A stretch of 64,000 bases of DNA from contig SAYS01000005.1 in the NCBI GenBank assembly GCA_004015825.1, forward strand, positions 124,001 to 188,000, written 5' to 3'. Both the position numbers and the translations under genes were made by a program. The first letter of the stretch is position 1; every line of letters starts with the position of its first letter. This DNA comes from Halovenus amylolytica (GTDB lineage Archaea; Halobacteriota; Halobacteria; Halobacteriales; Haloarculaceae). The notes under the pieces were generated by a model, which saw nothing but the letters and a program-made list of their open reading frames with translations, had not been told where the DNA came from and made no database searches. This document shows, piece by piece, positions 62,571-64,000 of this stretch.

Positions 62571-62617
62571 GCGTGCGAGAGGGGGAATCGTCTGTCGCGA
62601 TAGGCGTGCGAGAGGGG
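62552..62617 (+). repeat. 33-base tandem duplication over the GNAT stop codon
   Basis: Two adjacent 33-base copies, 62552-62584 and 62585-62617, differ at one base (GAATCT versus GAATCG). The first copy includes the last four codons and the TAG of the GNAT gene. Because the period is 33, the second copy repeats the frame and its own stop. Confidence 0.9.
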
Positions 62618-62690
62618 GTACATGTAGTATCGGGGACTAGCCACCTCACACATCAGGAGCAAAACGCCTATTGTACCACTCCAGCAAGAG

Positions 62691-63872
62691 GTGAGCGTGC
62701 AAGAGCGGACACGAGCGTATCTTCGCGGTCGATTCGGCGACCACTATCGCCGCCAGGAGATTACGCCCCCACCGGACGCAAACGAACGCGAGTGGGGGTA
62801 CGTCCCCTGGACCGAGGGGCCGGGCGAGAGTTACGTCCGTCACAACGCGCTGATCGATATCGGCAATCTCGAAGATTTTCTCGCGCGCGAGCGCCCGAAA
62901 CACGTCTACTTCTCCGCCGGCCGGTACGACGACCCCGGCGCGAAGACGATGCAGCAGAAAGGCTGGCGGCGATCCGATCTCATCTTCGATCTAGATGCAG
63001 ATCACCTCCCGTCGACGACACCCGACGATAGCTACAAGGAGATGCTCGCAGCCTGCAAAGACGCCCTCTTCAGGCTGCTCGACTTCCTGGAAGAGGACTT
63101 CGGCTTCGAAGAACTCGAAGTCGTCTTCTCGGGGAGTCGCGGATATCACGTCCACGTCCGCGACGAGGGGATCCAGCAGCTCGACCGCGACGCGCGCCGG
63201 GAGATCGTCGACTACGTCCGCGGGATCGGTCTAGAGTTCGACGCGCTGACCGACGAGGAGACCGTCGGCGGGACTGTCGGCCGGGAGACACCCGCCGATA
63301 ACCTCTACTTACCGACAGAGGGCGGGTGGGGGAGTCGGATCCACGAACGCCTGTACTCGATGATGGCCGAGATCCGGGAACTCGACGAGGAGGAAGCACT
63401 CGAACGACTCCAGCAGTACGACGGGATCGGAGAGGGGAAAGCGAACGCAGCCTACAACCTCGCACAGAATCGCTTCGTCGAGATCGAGGAGGGGAATCTC
63501 TCGGCACACGCCGTCTTCAAACAGCTCGCCGAGGAGTTCACACCTGCAGTCGTCGCCGAGCACAACGCACCGATCGACGAGCCAGTCTCGACGGATACGA
63601 ACCGGCTGATCCGCCTGCCGGGGAGCCTCCACGGCGGGAGCGGGCTCTCGGTCCAGCGGATTCCACGCGACGCGATCGAGATGTTCGACCCGCTCGTCGA
63701 CGCCGTCCCAGAGACCTTTCGCAGTCACGAGATCACCGTCGAGATCACCGGGCCGGGAGTGGTCGAACTCGACGGCGATAGTTTTACACTGGAGGAGGGT
63801 GTTGATACCGTTCCAGAGTACCTCGGTGTGTTCCTGATGGCCAGGGGGCGTGCCGAGAAGGGTGAAGAATGA
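62691..63872 (+). CDS. priS: DNA primase small (catalytic) subunit PriS
   Basis: The product has 393 residues. Catalytic acids lie in IFDLDADHLP (Asp100 and Asp102), and the nucleotide-binding part is VVFSGSRGYHVHVRD. A third segment, TDTNRLIRLPGSLHGGSGL, matches the C-terminal catalytic part. It makes RNA or DNA primers in complex with PriL. GTG 62691 is taken as the start; GTG 62697 is possible. The GINS gene begins 13 bases after its stop, a known archaeal pairing. Confidence 0.94.
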   Translation: MSVQERTRAYLRGRFGDHYRRQEITPPPDANEREWGYVPWTEGPGESYVRHNALIDIGNLEDFLARERPKHVYFSAGRYDDPGAKTMQQKGWRRSDLIFDLDADHLPSTTPDDSYKEMLAACKDALFRLLDFLEEDFGFEELEVVFSGSRGYHVHVRDEGIQQLDRDARREIVDYVRGIGLEFDALTDEETVGGTVGRETPADNLYLPTEGGWGSRIHERLYSMMAEIRELDEEEALERLQQYDGIGEGKANAAYNLAQNRFVEIEEGNLSAHAVFKQLAEEFTPAVVAEHNAPIDEPVSTDTNRLIRLPGSLHGGSGLSVQRIPRDAIEMFDPLVDAVPETFRSHEITVEITGPGVVELDGDSFTLEEGVDTVPEYLGVFLMARGRAEKGEE

Positions 63873-63885
63873 CCAGAGAGCACAG

Positions 63886-64000
63886 ATGAACCTAGAAGAA
63901 CTCCAGACCGCGCGCGACCGTGAGCGACAGACCGACAAACTCCAGCAGCTACGGGAGTCGTTTTACTCCGACGCGGGCGAGTTCATCCAGCAGTTGCGCG
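63886..64000 (+). CDS. GINS-family replication factor, N-terminal part only
   Basis: The gene runs off the right edge after 38 codons. The visible part (NLEELQTARDRERQTDKLQQ, then LRESFYSDAGEFIQQLR) has the helical opening of archaeal GINS Sld5/Psf-type subunits. It starts 13 bases after priS, and priS-GINS adjacency is common in archaea. GINS links the MCM helicase with primase and polymerase at replication forks. The start at ATG 63886 has no competitor in frame. Confidence 0.75.
   Translation, partial: MNLEELQTARDRERQTDKLQQLRESFYSDAGEFIQQLR

Noticed and set aside
1..64000. CRISPR arrays, insertion sequences, prophage or integrase genes
   Set aside because: No repeat-spacer pattern, transposase or integrase motif was seen on either strand; direct repeats found are isolated.

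Overview
The window is a stretch of haloarchaeal (class Halobacteria) chromosome. The predicted proteins are strongly acidic. Exported proteins use twin-arginine (RR) signals with haloarchaeal lipoboxes. Many genes begin about 26-29 bases after the centre of an AT-rich TATA box with no ribosome binding site, which is the archaeal leaderless pattern. Archaeal markers are present: PriS followed by GINS, CDP-archaeol synthase, Rio1, archease, RibL, the riboflavin kinase/regulator RbkR and a glycyl-tRNA synthetase of archaeal type. I see no transposase, integrase, CRISPR array or rRNA, and one tRNA (Ile, GAT). The genus cannot be fixed from this sequence.

Layout. 1-6341: a pilin-like partial gene, then a tightly coupled five-gene cluster of single-pass exported proteins, one of 1189 residues with six clustered cysteines; clusters of this kind usually sit beside haloarchaeal PilB/PilC-type assembly genes, which are not in the window. 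6391-8900: a MutS-like ATPase with a helix-hairpin-helix start, an SRPBCC protein and a two-helix membrane peptide. 8919-15241: a retinal/carotenoid locus with a CrtI-type desaturase, a Brp/Blh retinal-forming enzyme, a small winged-helix regulator and a divergent 956-residue Bat-type multi-sensor regulator, but no opsin. 15305-17460: hisS and a voltage-gated-type ion channel. 17436-20879: the nadA-nadB-nadC operon. 21198-22913: a radical SAM protein with a helix-hairpin-helix tail.

23031-26042 holds three Tat-exported lipoproteins: a DyP-peroxidase relative whose distal aspartate is replaced by serine, a P19/Tp34-type metal protein, and a small unknown. I infer an iron- or copper-related surface system. 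26043-34963 has ribL, an S1/OB/DHH nuclease, two secreted acidic proteins, an exported phospholipase D-family protein, endonuclease III, a bactofilin/halofilin-like polymer protein and a YchF-like GTPase. 35034-42389 is mostly metabolic: a rubredoxin-like protein, panE, a NifU-type scaffold, a second DHH nuclease, ilvE, ribB with rbkR, and a DUF502 protein. 42499-45229 contains carS, an eight-cysteine peptide, GNAT proteins, tRNA-Ile and an FxsA-like protein. 45316-53727 holds an antiporter with RCK domains, rio1, a Usp/amino-acid permease pair, a dolichol-kinase-like protein, and glyS coupled to a four-CBS protein. 53957-61963 has serA, a Tat-exported PQQ propeller with a membrane anchor and cytosolic domain, several small conserved haloarchaeal proteins, an esterase and archease. 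62088-64000 ends with a GNAT gene, a 33-bp tandem duplication at its stop codon, priS and the start of GINS.

The parts most worth study are the pilin-like cluster, the lipoprotein trio, the opsin-less Bat locus with its inverted repeats, the propeller receptor, and several compact DNA motifs (direct repeat before nadA, AGCC(S)GATT array, 33-bp duplication, hairpin before the last GNAT gene).
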